The notes under the pieces were generated by a model. That model searched no databases. It saw only the letters and a list, made by a program, of their open reading frames with translations, and was not told where the DNA came from. Shown piece after piece: positions 1 through 8,009 of a stretch of 64,000 bases of DNA (the first letter of the stretch is position 1; the number at the start of each line of letters is the position of its first letter). A program made the position numbers and the translations under genes. This stretch comes from Spongiactinospora sp. TRM90649 (lineage in GTDB: Bacteria > Actinomycetota > Actinomycetes > Streptosporangiales > Streptosporangiaceae), in assembly GCF_029382225.1 (NCBI RefSeq), contig NZ_JARLTC010000002.1, forward strand, positions 1-64,000, in the 5' to 3' direction.

Positions 1-240
1 TGGACCCCGATCGGCACCACCACCTTCCCCCCCAACACCCCCATCGCCGCCCTCTCCCGCAACGACGACTTCATGGACCTGTTCGCCGTGGGCACCGACG
101 GCAAAGTCCACGCCGCCTGGTGGAACGGCAACCCCTGGCGCGAATGGACCCCGATCGGCACCACCACCTTCCCCCCCAACACCCCCATCGCCGCCCTCTC
201 CCGCAACGACGACTTCATGGATCTCTTCGCCGTCGGTACC
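1..240 (+). repeat. 144-bp tandem repeat encoding lectin units
   Basis: Bases 1-96 recur at 145-240 with a period of 144 bp (48 codons). The first ~77 bases of the two copies are identical, and the later part differs at a few mostly synonymous positions. More copies probably lie upstream of the window. Near-identity at DNA level implies recent unit duplication or gene conversion. Confidence 0.85.
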
Positions 241-2772
241 GACGGCCAAATCTGGGGTAATTGGTGGAACGGCACGTGGCATGAATGGTTCCGCGTGTCC
301 ACCTATCGACGGTATGCGCACATCGATGTGCCAGCCCTGGACGGTTCGCCTGCCGGGGCATACGCCAGTCATGGCGCACGCGTGAGTGCGATCGCCAGAG
401 ACTTCGCGCTCATGAAGCCATTGTCGGTGCCGGCGGAGCCCAGGGAAGCGACCGAGGACGACACGCTTCAGCTCATCGCCCACCTCGAGGCCGCGACCGA
501 GGATCCCGGCTTTCCCGGTCCTAATCAGCCGCCCAGCCGAACTCTCGTCCCTCGCGTGCTCAGACAGCTGGAGCCAGGAGACGTGGGGACCAACAATGAC
601 TATGACATGGCACTCAAGGGGCTCATAGTCATTATGCATCGATACCGGGACCTACTGATCAGGGAAGATCCGCTCATCATAAGCTACATTTTCGGCGATC
701 TGGTCCCCAGCGATCTCTTCGGCCCGCTGAACATCGATGACATCACATGGGATCCGCTGGCCGTCTCGGCGGTGCCCGAGTCTGAGAATCATATCCTGAT
801 GACGGTGGGATCCAAATTCCTACTGAATGAGATTCAATTCAGCGTGACCAGTCAGGACGACTTCGACAACCACAAGAACGGCGTGCGGGCATACCTGCTC
901 GCTCTCATGTCCATGATCGCCCGGCACGATTTCCTCGAGTTCAATTCTCGCCCCTATACACGCCTTTCCCTGCATGCCCTTCTCAACCTTCATGAATTCG
1001 CCAAGGACAACGCCATACGGGATGCCGCACACATCATTCTCGACTACACCATGGCCAAATACGCCGTCTCCAGCAAGAGAGGCCGGCGCATCGGGCCGTT
1101 CCGACGGTTGCAGGAATACATCAACCACCCGGGCACCGCTCATAACGACCTCCGGCATGGGGTAAGCGGCGCTGACGCGGTGTCCGCCTTCTTCCACACG
1201 TACACCGGCCCCACCGACCGTCACGGCAATCCGACACCATGGTTCCCGGAAGATCTGGAACCCAACGCACTGATCGCCGGCCTCGCCGCTTACCGCCCAC
1301 CCCCTGCCGTATATGTCCTCGCGATGACACCACGCCCAGCGGCGCAACATCGCTTTCATCACGGCGGACGGGGCCGCATGACCACCGAAGACGAAAACGC
1401 CGATGCGGGAGTCGAGATCTACCACGACTCCCCGTCATTCCTGCTCACCGCCGGAGGGATGTTCCTCAACAGCGGCTACGGCTTCGATGAGGTGGATGTC
1501 CTTCCCGGGCTGGAGGCCTACGCGCAGACCGCGCGGGCACAGGCGACCACCTTGCTGCCCGCCGACGCCTTGGACGTGCCAGGCAAGCCGCATCTCGATG
1601 TGACCTTCAGTGACCTCATCCGCTTCGATCCATGGCCCGACTCGCCCGGGGTCCCGGATCCCGATGAGCCGATCAGGACAAACGCCGTCAATACGGGTGT
1701 GGGTCTCGGATTCGCCTGCGGGGCCAACCTGCAGGTCCCTCTCAAATGGCTCCAGCTGACGGGCGCGTCCTGGGAAGGTGGATGGCTGTTCCTCGACCTC
1801 AATCGCAACCTGGCCAACTACGGCCCACTCGGCTTCTATGTGGCCATCCACCGGAAGGATCTGCCCCCTGTTCCTCCACAGCCCATCCCGCTTCCAATAA
1901 TCCCGGTTAACATAGGCCTGCTATACGCGATAGAAGCGAAAGAAATGGACTTTCCCACGTTCAGACAACGGACGCTGGAGCTCAACAACGCACTTCCCGG
2001 CCAGCTATCCTTTGGCACGTCGAATATCTTCAACGCCCCCGACGGCCATCGCTTCGAGTTCCACCTCAACCCGACCGGCGACAAATACCGCGCACGAGTG
2101 ATCGACCTTGACGAAGACCCTCAGATACGCGAGTTCGGAGTGCTCGGGCTCGCTGACGGTCCTTATCTGAGGACGCCTGGCGGCCACGACGGACTCATCG
2201 AGATCATTCATCCCCAGTGTGAGTCCTCGCCGGTCGTCCTCGACTTCCGCAATGAGTCGGCCCCCACGCGAGACGACAAGAAGGCCACGTGCCCTGGACC
2301 GTGGATCGAACGCGCACTGGCACTGTTCGCCATCATCCAGGATCTGGACAAGGGAAATCGGCCAAGAGCTGCGCGAACGGCGATGACCAACGCGGTGCAG
2401 CTCTACGGTGAACTCGTCAGGCTGAATCCGGAGAACAACGGGCCGCCGCTCGCTCCCGCCGTGATCAAGGCGCTAGGCCGAATGGGCGTGGACTTCAGCG
2501 TCCCGGAAACCGACCTGCGCGACTGGCTCGCCAACCCGCACTTCACGCCCTACCCGGCGATCGCCGAGACTCTGCTGCTCTGGGAACGACGGCTCAAGGC
2601 CCCGGTCTTCCTCGATGTCATCGCCTGGAAATACGAGCACACACCTGACATCACGTCCCCACGCGAACTCGCGGACGTGAACCCCGATGTCGTGAAGGCT
2701 GCCGTACTGGCGAGCTTCAACGAGCGTTACGGGACGCAGGAGACCGAGTTCGAGCAGCTCCTCATGCCGTGA
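1..2772 (+). CDS. PLL-type lectin-repeat protein, 5' truncated by window edge
   Basis: The frame is open from base 1, so the true start lies upstream and at least 923 residues are visible. The first ~95 residues are tandem beta-propeller-like units of about 48 residues, with W-T-P-I-G, P-I-A-A-L-S-R-N and M-D-L-F-A-V-G-T-D-G motifs. This is the look of PLL/fucose-lectin-like repeats that recur in Streptosporangiales proteins. The remaining ~820 residues match no family I recognise. They are mostly soluble in character and contain an S-F-L-L-T-A-G-G-M-F-L-N segment near the middle. Codon use is less GC-extreme than in most of the window (ATA, CTA and AAT codons occur), suggesting acquired DNA. 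A carbohydrate-binding surface or secreted role is inferred from the repeats only. Stop at 2770-2772. Confidence 0.8.
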   Translation, partial: WTPIGTTTFPPNTPIAALSRNDDFMDLFAVGTDGKVHAAWWNGNPWREWTPIGTTTFPPNTPIAALSRNDDFMDLFAVGTDGQIWGNWWNGTWHEWFRVSTYRRYAHIDVPALDGSPAGAYASHGARVSAIARDFALMKPLSVPAEPREATEDDTLQLIAHLEAATEDPGFPGPNQPPSRTLVPRVLRQLEPGDVGTNNDYDMALKGLIVIMHRYRDLLIREDPLIISYIFGDLVPSDLFGPLNIDDITWDPLAVSAVPESENHILMTVGSKFLLNEIQFSVTSQDDFDNHKNGVRAYLLALMSMIARHDFLEFNSRPYTRLSLHALLNLHEFAKDNAIRDAAHIILDYTMAKYAVSSKRGRRIGPFRRLQEYINHPGTAHNDLRHGVSGADAVSAFFHTYTGPTDRHGNPTPWFPEDLEPNALIAGLAAYRPPPAVYVLAMTPRPAAQHRFHHGGRGRMTTEDENADAGVEIYHDSPSFLLTAGGMFLNSGYGFDEVDVLPGLEAYAQTARAQATTLLPADALDVPGKPHLDVTFSDLIRFDPWPDSPGVPDPDEPIRTNAVNTGVGLGFACGANLQVPLKWLQLTGASWEGGWLFLDLNRNLANYGPLGFYVAIHRKDLPPVPPQPIPLPIIPVNIGLLYAIEAKEMDFPTFRQRTLELNNALPGQLSFGTSNIFNAPDGHRFEFHLNPTGDKYRARVIDLDEDPQIREFGVLGLADGPYLRTPGGHDGLIEIIHPQCESSPVVLDFRNESAPTRDDKKATCPGPWIERALALFAIIQDLDKGNRPRAARTAMTNAVQLYGELVRLNPENNGPPLAPAVIKALGRMGVDFSVPETDLRDWLANPHFTPYPAIAETLLLWERRLKAPVFLDVIAWKYEHTPDITSPRELADVNPDVVKAAVLASFNERYGTQETEFEQLLMP

Positions 2773-2841
2773 TCCAGGACACGGGAAGTGGGCTACGTGG
2801 TCCGATCGGGCAGCGCGACGGTGCGCGACTTCGCCGACCTG

Positions 2842-3085
2842 TCATGAGGGGTATCGGGTGAGCCTCGCATCAGATCCCCCCCCAGGCCGGGTGGCGATGC
2901 GGATACGGGGCCCAGCAATCTTTTTGGATAAGCTGCCGATGTACCGGGTCGGCACGTAGCCGCTGCCGTCGCGCCGTGGCGTGGGCGGGCCGGACACCTC
3001 CAGCCGCGCCGACCACATCGTCGGCGCCTCGTGATCGGCGGCGAAGAACCGCGGGTCCGTAGGCGATCCGGCCGGTGATCGTCAC
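2842..3085 (-). pseudogene. Small hypothetical gene, apparent frameshift
   Basis: A GTG at 3085 opens with M-T-I-T-G-R-I-A-Y-G. The protein-like sequence then continues only in a neighbouring frame (D-P-R-F-F-A-A-D-H-E-A-P-T-M-W-S-A-R-L-E-V, later Y-V-P-T-R-Y-I-G-S) to a TGA at 2842-2844. The change of frame falls near 3050. I do not recognise the family. The call rests on residue composition alone, so it could be a fortuitous open stretch. It lies in the 470-bp gap between the lectin-repeat gene and the next hypothetical gene, where I see nothing else. Confidence 0.3.
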
Positions 3086-3242
3086 CTGGATCGTTCATGC
3101 TGCCTCCGTCATGTCCGCGCGGTGCGCGGCTACTGGATGTCCGTCCTCGCCGGGGGTGGGGGCGCCGGTGGCGTCCCCGTCCCGGAGGCAGGACGAGCTA
3201 GGGATGCCCTGATCAATTTAGCTCATATCGCACGCATGTTCG

Positions 3243-3608
3243 ATGATGGGGTGCGTGGATGTCACCCTGCCGCTGCGTGTGCGGCTGCTCAACTGGCCTT
3301 CCGACGGCGGGCACGGCGGGCAGATCGCCCCGGCCGACGAGCCGATCGAGTACTGGACGGTCGATGCCGTGCACGCCCGCTACGTCGCGCCGCACGGCCC
3401 GGGCCGCTTCCGGCTGAAGGCGGTGCTCGTCGATGTCCGCGGCCGTACCGGCACGGCCCCCTCGGCGCTGCCGGACCTGGAGCGCGTCCTGGTGCATCAG
3501 GTGCCGCGGGTGGGCTGGTGGATGCTCAAGCGGCCCAGTGGCCATGCCTGGAACGCATTGAGCGCTACCGCGACCGGTGACGCGCTGGTGAGCCACCGGT
3601 TTCGGTGA
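3243..3608 (+). CDS. Hypothetical protein
   Basis: About 121 residues with no recognised domain. The sequence (V-D-V-T-L-P-L-R-V-R-L-L-N-W-P near the start, then P-I-E-Y-W-T-V-D-A-V-H-A-R-Y-V) has the composition of a soluble protein. The start is uncertain: tandem ATG codons at 3243 and 3246 and a GTG at 3255 are all possible, and none has a clear ribosome binding site. It is followed closely by another orphan small gene in the same direction. Antisense frames across the region look like GC-rich shadows. Confidence 0.45.
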   Translation: MMGCVDVTLPLRVRLLNWPSDGGHGGQIAPADEPIEYWTVDAVHARYVAPHGPGRFRLKAVLVDVRGRTGTAPSALPDLERVLVHQVPRVGWWMLKRPSGHAWNALSATATGDALVSHRFR

Positions 3609-3684
3609 GTGGCGGCGGCCACCGCCCGGTGGTGCCATGATCTGGCTGGACGAGGGCGGACCAAGCCCGGAAGGGGTGCGGCCG

Positions 3685-3990
3685 ATGGACGGCGACCAGA
3701 CCTGGCGGGCCCTGGTGGACGTCTCCCTCGAGATCCACGCCGATCTGATGCGAGAGGTCGGCATGGTGTTGTGGCCGACACTGTTCGCGCTGCGCGGCGG
3801 GTGCCTCGTCGGGTACGTGCATCTGCGCCCCATCACCGTCGGCCAAGACGCGGCGGCCGCGATCGCGGAGATGTCCTATCTGGCCGCCCCCGCTCACGCC
3901 GATGAGATCATGGCGGCCTGGGAGACCCAGGACGTCGCGGCCGCCTATGATCATGTCCCGCTGCATCCCGACAGCGCATCAACGTCCTGA
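3685..3990 (+). CDS. Hypothetical protein
   Basis: About 101 residues from the ATG at 3685. This start is preferred because a GGAAGGGG-type ribosome binding site sits 8 bases upstream; an in-frame ATG at 3637 would add 16 residues but lacks one. The N-terminus reads M-D-G-D-Q-T-W-R-A-L-V-D-V-S-L-E-I-H-A-D, followed by a hydrophobic stretch and a helical tail (A-D-E-I-M-A-A-W-E-T). I do not recognise the family. It has no signal peptide and no clear membrane segment. Confidence 0.55.
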   Translation: MDGDQTWRALVDVSLEIHADLMREVGMVLWPTLFALRGGCLVGYVHLRPITVGQDAAAAIAEMSYLAAPAHADEIMAAWETQDVAAAYDHVPLHPDSASTS

Positions 3991-4097
3991 CCGCTCACCC
4001 GGGGCAGCACGTCGTCCACCGCTTCCCCTACCGGGAGCGTCGGCTGCCCGGCCGTACGGCAGCAGGCTTGCTGTGCCGATGTTCGGCCGCACGGCTC

Positions 4098-5006
4098 TCA
4101 GGGGGTCTCGGCGCCAGGGTTTTTGAGAATCTCGAACAGGGCGAAATAGTTTTCGGCGCCGTGCCCCTGGGCGATCGCTTGTTCGGCGAGTTGCTTCATC
4201 AGTTGCGGCTGGGCGGGGTGGACGCCCTGCTCGACGCTGGTGCGGGCGATGTGTTCAAGGGCGTTCAAGTTCATCTGCATGGTCCCCTGGTCGCCGGGGT
4301 AGGCGCCCTTGTCAAGGTTCGGTGCTTGTTCGGCGAGGCTGGCAGGGTTCAGCACCACGGGCATGAACCAGCCGAGCGCGATCTCGGCGAACTCGGCCGC
4401 GGGCACGCCGGCCGATTCGGTCAGGGCGGCGGCGTGCAGGAAACCGTTGAGGGTCGCGTACATCATGCCGAGCAGTGCCGTGTTGAACAGCACCGCCAGG
4501 CCCGGGTCGGCGCCGAGGTGGCGGGGGTCGCCCAGGTCGGCCAGAATCTCCCGGTGCCGGTCCAGGACGTCGCGGGCTCCGCTGTACAGCAGGACCGATC
4601 CGTCGTACCCGATGAGGGCCGGCGGCACCATGATCGCGCCATCGAGGTAGTCGAGGTCGCGCTCGGCCGCCCAGACGGCGGCCGTGCGGGCTTCCGCAGG
4701 GGTTCCGGAGTTGAGGTTCACCAGCGCGTGTCCGCTGAGCGCGCCGGCGGATTCGAAGACTTGGTACATGGTCGCGTAATCGTTGAGGCACACGATCGTG
4801 ACCGGGCTCGCTGCCACGGCGTCGGCGACGGTGGCCGCGCGGTGTGCTCCCTCGGTTACCAGGCCGTCGGCCTTGCCAGGGGTACGGTTCCAGACCGTCA
4901 AGGATCGGCCCTTGCCAAGAAGGGTTTGTGCCAACGCCGAACCCATCGGCCCCAGGCCGATGACGGTGACCGCAGTGTCGCGGGCGGATGAATGCTGATC
5001 TGTCAT
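4098..5006 (-). CDS. NAD(P)-dependent oxidoreductase, imine-reductase-like
   Basis: A 302-residue beta-hydroxyacid-dehydrogenase/6PGDH-fold protein. The Rossmann motif G-L-G-P-M-G is at 17-22 and W-N-R-T-P-G-K at about 40-46, the NADPH-preferring pattern. The C-terminal half (L-L-G-M-M-Y-A-T-L-N-G-F-L-H) is typical of the helical dimerisation domain of imine reductases. The position often occupied by a catalytic Asp or Tyr in that family appears to be Asn176, so the reaction is uncertain. It is divergent from a MerR regulator across 59 bp carrying a MerR-type dyad, and is therefore the probable regulated target. Confidence 0.85.
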   Translation of the reverse strand: MTDQHSSARDTAVTVIGLGPMGSALAQTLLGKGRSLTVWNRTPGKADGLVTEGAHRAATVADAVAASPVTIVCLNDYATMYQVFESAGALSGHALVNLNSGTPAEARTAAVWAAERDLDYLDGAIMVPPALIGYDGSVLLYSGARDVLDRHREILADLGDPRHLGADPGLAVLFNTALLGMMYATLNGFLHAAALTESAGVPAAEFAEIALGWFMPVVLNPASLAEQAPNLDKGAYPGDQGTMQMNLNALEHIARTSVEQGVHPAQPQLMKQLAEQAIAQGHGAENYFALFEILKNPGAETP

Positions 5007-5016
5007 GCCGGATAGG

Positions 5017-5045
5017 TTGGACCCTCACGTCGGTGTGAGAGTCAA
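5017..5045. promoter_or_regulatory. MerR-type operator/promoter dyad
   Basis: In the intergenic space of the divergent reductase/MerR pair, GGACCCTCAC on the left mirrors GTGAGAGTC on the right around a short centre, with 9 of 11 arm positions matching. Read toward the reductase, TTGACT acts as a -35 box and the dyad fills an extended 19-20-bp spacer before a weak CAACCT -10. That is the classic geometry of MerR-activated promoters. The reductase start lies immediately downstream. Confidence 0.65.
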
Positions 5046-5065
5046 CTGGAAGTGGCGGTCGTCAC

Positions 5066-5467
5066 ATGCGGATCGGAGAACTGTCCCGGCTCACCGGCGC
5101 CAGCGTGCGTTCGCTGCGTTACTACGAGGAGGTGGGCCTGCTCCGGCCGCTGCGACACCCCAGCAGCTACCGCGAGTATCGGCAGCAGGACGCGGCCACA
5201 GTACGGGGCATCCGCCTCATGCTCGCAGCCGGCCTCAGCACCGCCACGATCAGCGAGTTGCTGCCCTGCATGACGGACGACGGCGAGGCGCTGGCACCCT
5301 CCTGCGCCGGGATGCTTCCCGACCTGCACCGCGAACGGGAACGGCTCAGCAACGCCGCGGCCGACCTCCTGGCCGCGCGCGACCGACTGGACACCCTCAT
5401 CCAGACCACCTCACGACTCGATCCCGCCGACCCATCGGAATGCGACGCGGTAACCGCACCCCGATAG
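5066..5467 (+). CDS. MerR family transcriptional regulator
   Basis: 133 residues. The N-terminal winged helix-turn-helix is diagnostic: M-R-I-G-E-L-S-R-L-T-G-A-S-V-R-S-L-R-Y-Y-E-E-V-G-L-L-R-P, then Y-R-E-Y. A coiled-coil dimerisation helix follows (L-H-R-E-R-E-R-L-S-N-A-A-A-D-L-L-A-A-R-D). The C-terminal effector segment is short, with two Cys flanking a D-D-G-E-A-L-A-P-S stretch, so ligand or redox sensing cannot be assigned. The divergent dyad at 5017-5045 suggests control of the reductase and of itself. Confidence 0.92.
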   Translation: MRIGELSRLTGASVRSLRYYEEVGLLRPLRHPSSYREYRQQDAATVRGIRLMLAAGLSTATISELLPCMTDDGEALAPSCAGMLPDLHRERERLSNAAADLLAARDRLDTLIQTTSRLDPADPSECDAVTAPR

Positions 5468-5540
5468 GCGCGTCTCGGGGGGTCACAGCCAGCGAGGCCA
5501 TCGGCCAACGAACGTCACGGCGTGGGGTTCAGCGACCGCG

Positions 5541-6025
5541 GTGATCAAGGAGTTGGTGCCTCCGGCCGGTGAGGATGAGGATCTGGCGTGGCGGGCGGAG
5601 CTGACGAACCGGTTCGCCTCGGTGCGCGGGTTCGTCGAGCTGCTGGCCGACACGATCCCCTGGGGCGGCACCGACGCCGGTGTCGGCGTGAACGTCGGGA
5701 GGGCCGCAACGGCCTGGCGCGGGCGGTGTTCTTCGCCCACCACGGCCAACTGCGCAGGGGTTATGAACGGGGGATGGAAGACCAGCTCGGCGCGCTCGGC
5801 CTCGGTTTGAGCGCGATCACTTTCTGGAACGGCCTCTACATCGACGCCGTGCTGAAGAATCTCGCCGCTGGCGGCATGAAGATCAGCCCGGAGATCAGGG
5901 CTCACTTGTCACCGCTGCAATGGGAACAGATCAACTTCCACGGGACATACCCGTTCAACCGGCCGGAACTGCCCGGCCGGTTGCGGGACCTGCGCGACCC
6001 CACCGCCGACGCCCCGGAGCTGTGA
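5541..6025 (+). pseudogene. Tn3-family transposase remnant
   Basis: A GTG-initiated frame (5541 to about 5700) carries R-A-E-L-T-N-R-F-A-S-V-R-G-F-V-E-L-L-A-D-T-I-P-W-G, resembling the N-terminal region of Tn3 transposases. From about 5700 the next frame carries the family's C-terminal end: N-G-L-A-R-A-V-F-F-A-H-H-G-Q-L-R-R-G-Y, E-D-Q-L-G-A-L-G-L, and finally Y-P-F-N-R-P-E-L-P. A full transposase is about 970-1000 residues, so roughly four-fifths including the DDE core is missing and the junction is out of frame. No terminal inverted repeats or resolvase were seen, so this is a transposition scar, not an active element. Confidence 0.75.
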
Positions 6026-6034
6026 CGAGCGGGT

Positions 6035-6175
6035 GGCGAACGGCTCGTCCGGGCCGAGCATGAGGAACCAGCCCAGCGCGAGCAGCCGGCGGAAGTCCCG
6101 CACGTGTTCGCGCTCCTGCCTGGTCAGCTTCATGGCGGCCAGCAGCTGCTCTGCGTCGTGGGCGCGGCTCATCAC
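6035..6175 (-). CDS. Truncated hypothetical N-terminus
   Basis: From an ATG at 6175 the reverse strand reads M-M-S-R-A-H-D-A-E-Q-L-L-A-A-M-K-L-T-R-Q-E-R-E-H-V-R-D-F-R-R-L-L-A-L-G-W. This is a plausible helical N-terminus of about 45 residues. The frame then runs into the transposase remnant encoded on the other strand. It may be the 5' end of a gene cut off when the Tn3 fragment arrived. I do not recognise a family. Confidence 0.3.
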
Positions 6176-6342
6176 AGAATTCTCAACGGCTTACCCGACT
6201 CCCCCGCAGCCCGACGACGTGAGCGCTGACGTCAGACGAGACGTCTACACCACGCGGTGTGCTTCCGGCGAACTCCGGCCGTACCCGTTAGTTAGACACA
6301 ACGGCGCACGGGCACGATGACGCGCCCTGTGCGCCGACGTTG

Positions 6343-6895
6343 TCAGTGGGCGGGTGGCGCCTGGCGCGAAGAGGTCTCCAGCGGCTGGTACTCATCGGCC
6401 GGCGGATTGGCATGGCCAACGTGCCTGAGGAGAAACACGGCCAAGCAGGTTAGCCCGAGCAGGACGGGGATGGCGATGACGGCGGTCAGCTGCAGCCCGT
6501 CGGCGAACGCGTTCCGAGCGTAGGTGACAAGTTCGTCGCCGAGGCGCTCGGGAAGGAGCTGGGCCGCGGCCACAGCTGCTGGGAGCGTGTCCGCGGCTGC
6601 GGGAAGGTGGACGGGGCCCACGGTTGTCATGCGGCTGTGGTAAACCGCGTTGACCAGGCTGCCGATCAGGGCGACGCCGAGGGCGCCGCCCAGCTCCTGG
6701 GTGGTCTCCCCAACAGCTGCGGCCGATCCGGCCTGCTGGGGCGGAGCAGCACCGACGATCATGTCGATGCCCAGTCCCGACACCGGCATGAGGCCGGCGA
6801 ACAGCAGGACGGATCCGGTCACGACGACCGGTAGCCCGGGAGGCGTCGGCTTGGGTGAGCACGGCGAAACCGGCGGCGGCGATAACCAGCCCAGC
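6343..6895 (-). pseudogene. MFS drug-efflux transporter remnant (DHA2-like C-terminus)
   Basis: From 6822 to 6343 the reverse strand encodes the C-terminal part of an EmrB/QacA-type transporter: G-I-D-M-I-V-G-A-A-P, E-L-G-G-A-L-G-V-A-L-I-G-S-L-V-N, and a final hydrophobic segment ending L-A-V-F-L-L-R-H. Just upstream, G-A-G-L-V-I-A-A-A-G-F-A-V-L-T-Q-A-D continues the same family in another frame, with the shift at about 6836-6842. About two-thirds of the protein, including the first ten or so helices, is absent. It is therefore both truncated and frameshifted. Confidence 0.75.
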
Positions 6896-6899
6896 TCCG

Positions 6900-7271
6900 C
6901 ATCCCTCCGCTCCCCGTCACCGCCCGCTGCCCCAGGGAGGCGGTGACAAACGACCGCAGGGCTTGCAGACGACCAACTCGCTGGGCTGAGGTGGACATAC
7001 GCGACCGACCATTACGTCACGGTCCCTGCCGCATTGACCGAACGGCGCGTCATGCGAAGGTCCGCTTGGCCCGACGGAGGCGCCGGGGCCGGCCCCGAAT
7101 GCATGTCTGCGTGGGCTGCCTCACTCAACTGAGCGCTGTTGTGGTGGCCCACAGCTGGCCCACAACGTGCGAGCGTCAACGAGAACGGGCGGGACTCCGT
7201 GAGACTGGAGGACCGCCCGTACCTGCGATGTTCGCCCTGGTCAGCGGTCGGAACCGCCGGTCAAGATCGTG
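6900..7271. other. Non-coding stretch beside tRNA-Arg
   Basis: I find no supportable gene here. A short direct repeat, TGGCCCACA, occurs twice around 7145-7165, about 110 bp from the tRNA 3' end. This could be debris of an integrated element, but no integrase motif is readable. Confidence 0.4.
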
Positions 7272-7343
7272 TGCCCCCTGTAGGATTCGAACCTACGCAC
7301 CCGGCTCCGGAGGCCGGTGCTCTATCCCCTGAGCTAAGGGGGC
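7272..7343 (-). tRNA. tRNA-Arg (CCG)
   Basis: The reverse strand folds into a complete cloverleaf. The acceptor stem is GCCCCCT paired with AGGGGGC, with discriminator A. The D arm is GCTC...GAGC. The anticodon stem CCGGC/GCCGG encloses the loop CTCCGGA (anticodon CCG, reading CGG), and the T arm is GTAGG-TTCGAAT-CCTAC. CCA is not encoded. The 3' end faces the decayed region on the left. Confidence 0.95.
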
Positions 7344-7447
7344 GCGACGCTGAACAAGGTTACCAGTACCTGGCGGGCACTCGTCACCATGATATCTCCG
7401 GGGCCAGAAGTCCCTTGAAAATCGCACGGGAGACCCCCTCGAACGGC

Positions 7448-7453
7448 TAGTGT
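7448..7453 (+). promoter_or_regulatory. -10 element for leaderless response-regulator transcript
   Basis: TAGTGT fits the actinobacterial -10 consensus TANNNT and ends exactly 7 bases before the GTG start at 7461. No ribosome binding site precedes that GTG, so a leaderless mRNA is likely. I see no convincing -35. Confidence 0.5.
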
Positions 7454-7460
7454 CGCCGCC

Positions 7461-7850
7461 GTGAGTGACGTTCTCGGGCGGGTACTTGTGGTGGATGACG
7501 ATGAGGTCATCCGGCAGCTCATAGCGGTCAACCTGACGCTTGAGGGCTTCGAGGTCGAGACGGCAACCGACGGGCAGGACTGCCTCGATCGGGTGCTGGA
7601 CGTCCAACCCGACGTGGTCACGCTGGACGTGATGATGCCCCGGCTGGACGGCTGGGCCACGGCGGCACGACTTCGGAGCGAAGAGAGTACCGGCCACATC
7701 AAGGTAGTAATGATCACCGCGAGAGCACAGGACGACGACAAGCGGCGAAGCAGGGGGATCGGCGTCGACGCCTACCTCACCAAGCCGTTCGATCCGGCCG
7801 AGCTCATCGATGTGGTCAGGGACCTGGCACTGTCATCGCGCACAGGGTGA
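7461..7850 (+). CDS. Single-domain response regulator
   Basis: 129 residues consisting only of a CheY-like receiver domain. Features are the acidic triad V-V-D-D-D-E near the start, the phosphoacceptor Asp in V-T-L-D-V-M-M-P, the Thr in M-I-T-A-R-A and the Lys in L-T-K-P-F. No DNA-binding or enzymatic output domain follows, so it probably acts by protein-protein contact or as a phosphate sink. No cognate kinase is adjacent. It starts with GTG and appears leaderless. Confidence 0.9.
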   Translation: MSDVLGRVLVVDDDEVIRQLIAVNLTLEGFEVETATDGQDCLDRVLDVQPDVVTLDVMMPRLDGWATAARLRSEESTGHIKVVMITARAQDDDKRRSRGIGVDAYLTKPFDPAELIDVVRDLALSSRTG

Positions 7851-7972
7851 GGGACCGAAAGAAGCAGCGATGGCGGATGCGTGCTGATTTGGAACGCTCC
7901 ATAGCCTGCCATCGGTGAGAGATCGAACCATGCCGGGTGACGCCTTCGATGGCCGTCTGACACTCGTGCAGG

Positions 7973-8009
7973 ATGAGGGCCGGTTCCGCGAGTCGGAACC
8001 GGCCCTCAT
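7973..8009. terminator. Strong hairpin terminator
   Basis: A perfect 15-bp stem (ATGAGGGCCGGTTCC and its complement) surrounds a 7-base loop, about 120 bp after the response-regulator stop. There is no U-tract, as usual for actinobacterial terminators. It is placed to end transcription from the left. Confidence 0.75.

Noticed and set aside
4741-4760. GGATTCGAA resembling the tRNA-Arg T-loop, as an att site copy
   Set aside because: The match is too short and lies inside the intact reductase gene, so it is probably chance.
7139-7450. Open frame running through the tRNA-Arg
   Set aside because: It contains the translated complement of the tRNA (V-G-F-E-P-T-H-P type), a common mis-annotation.
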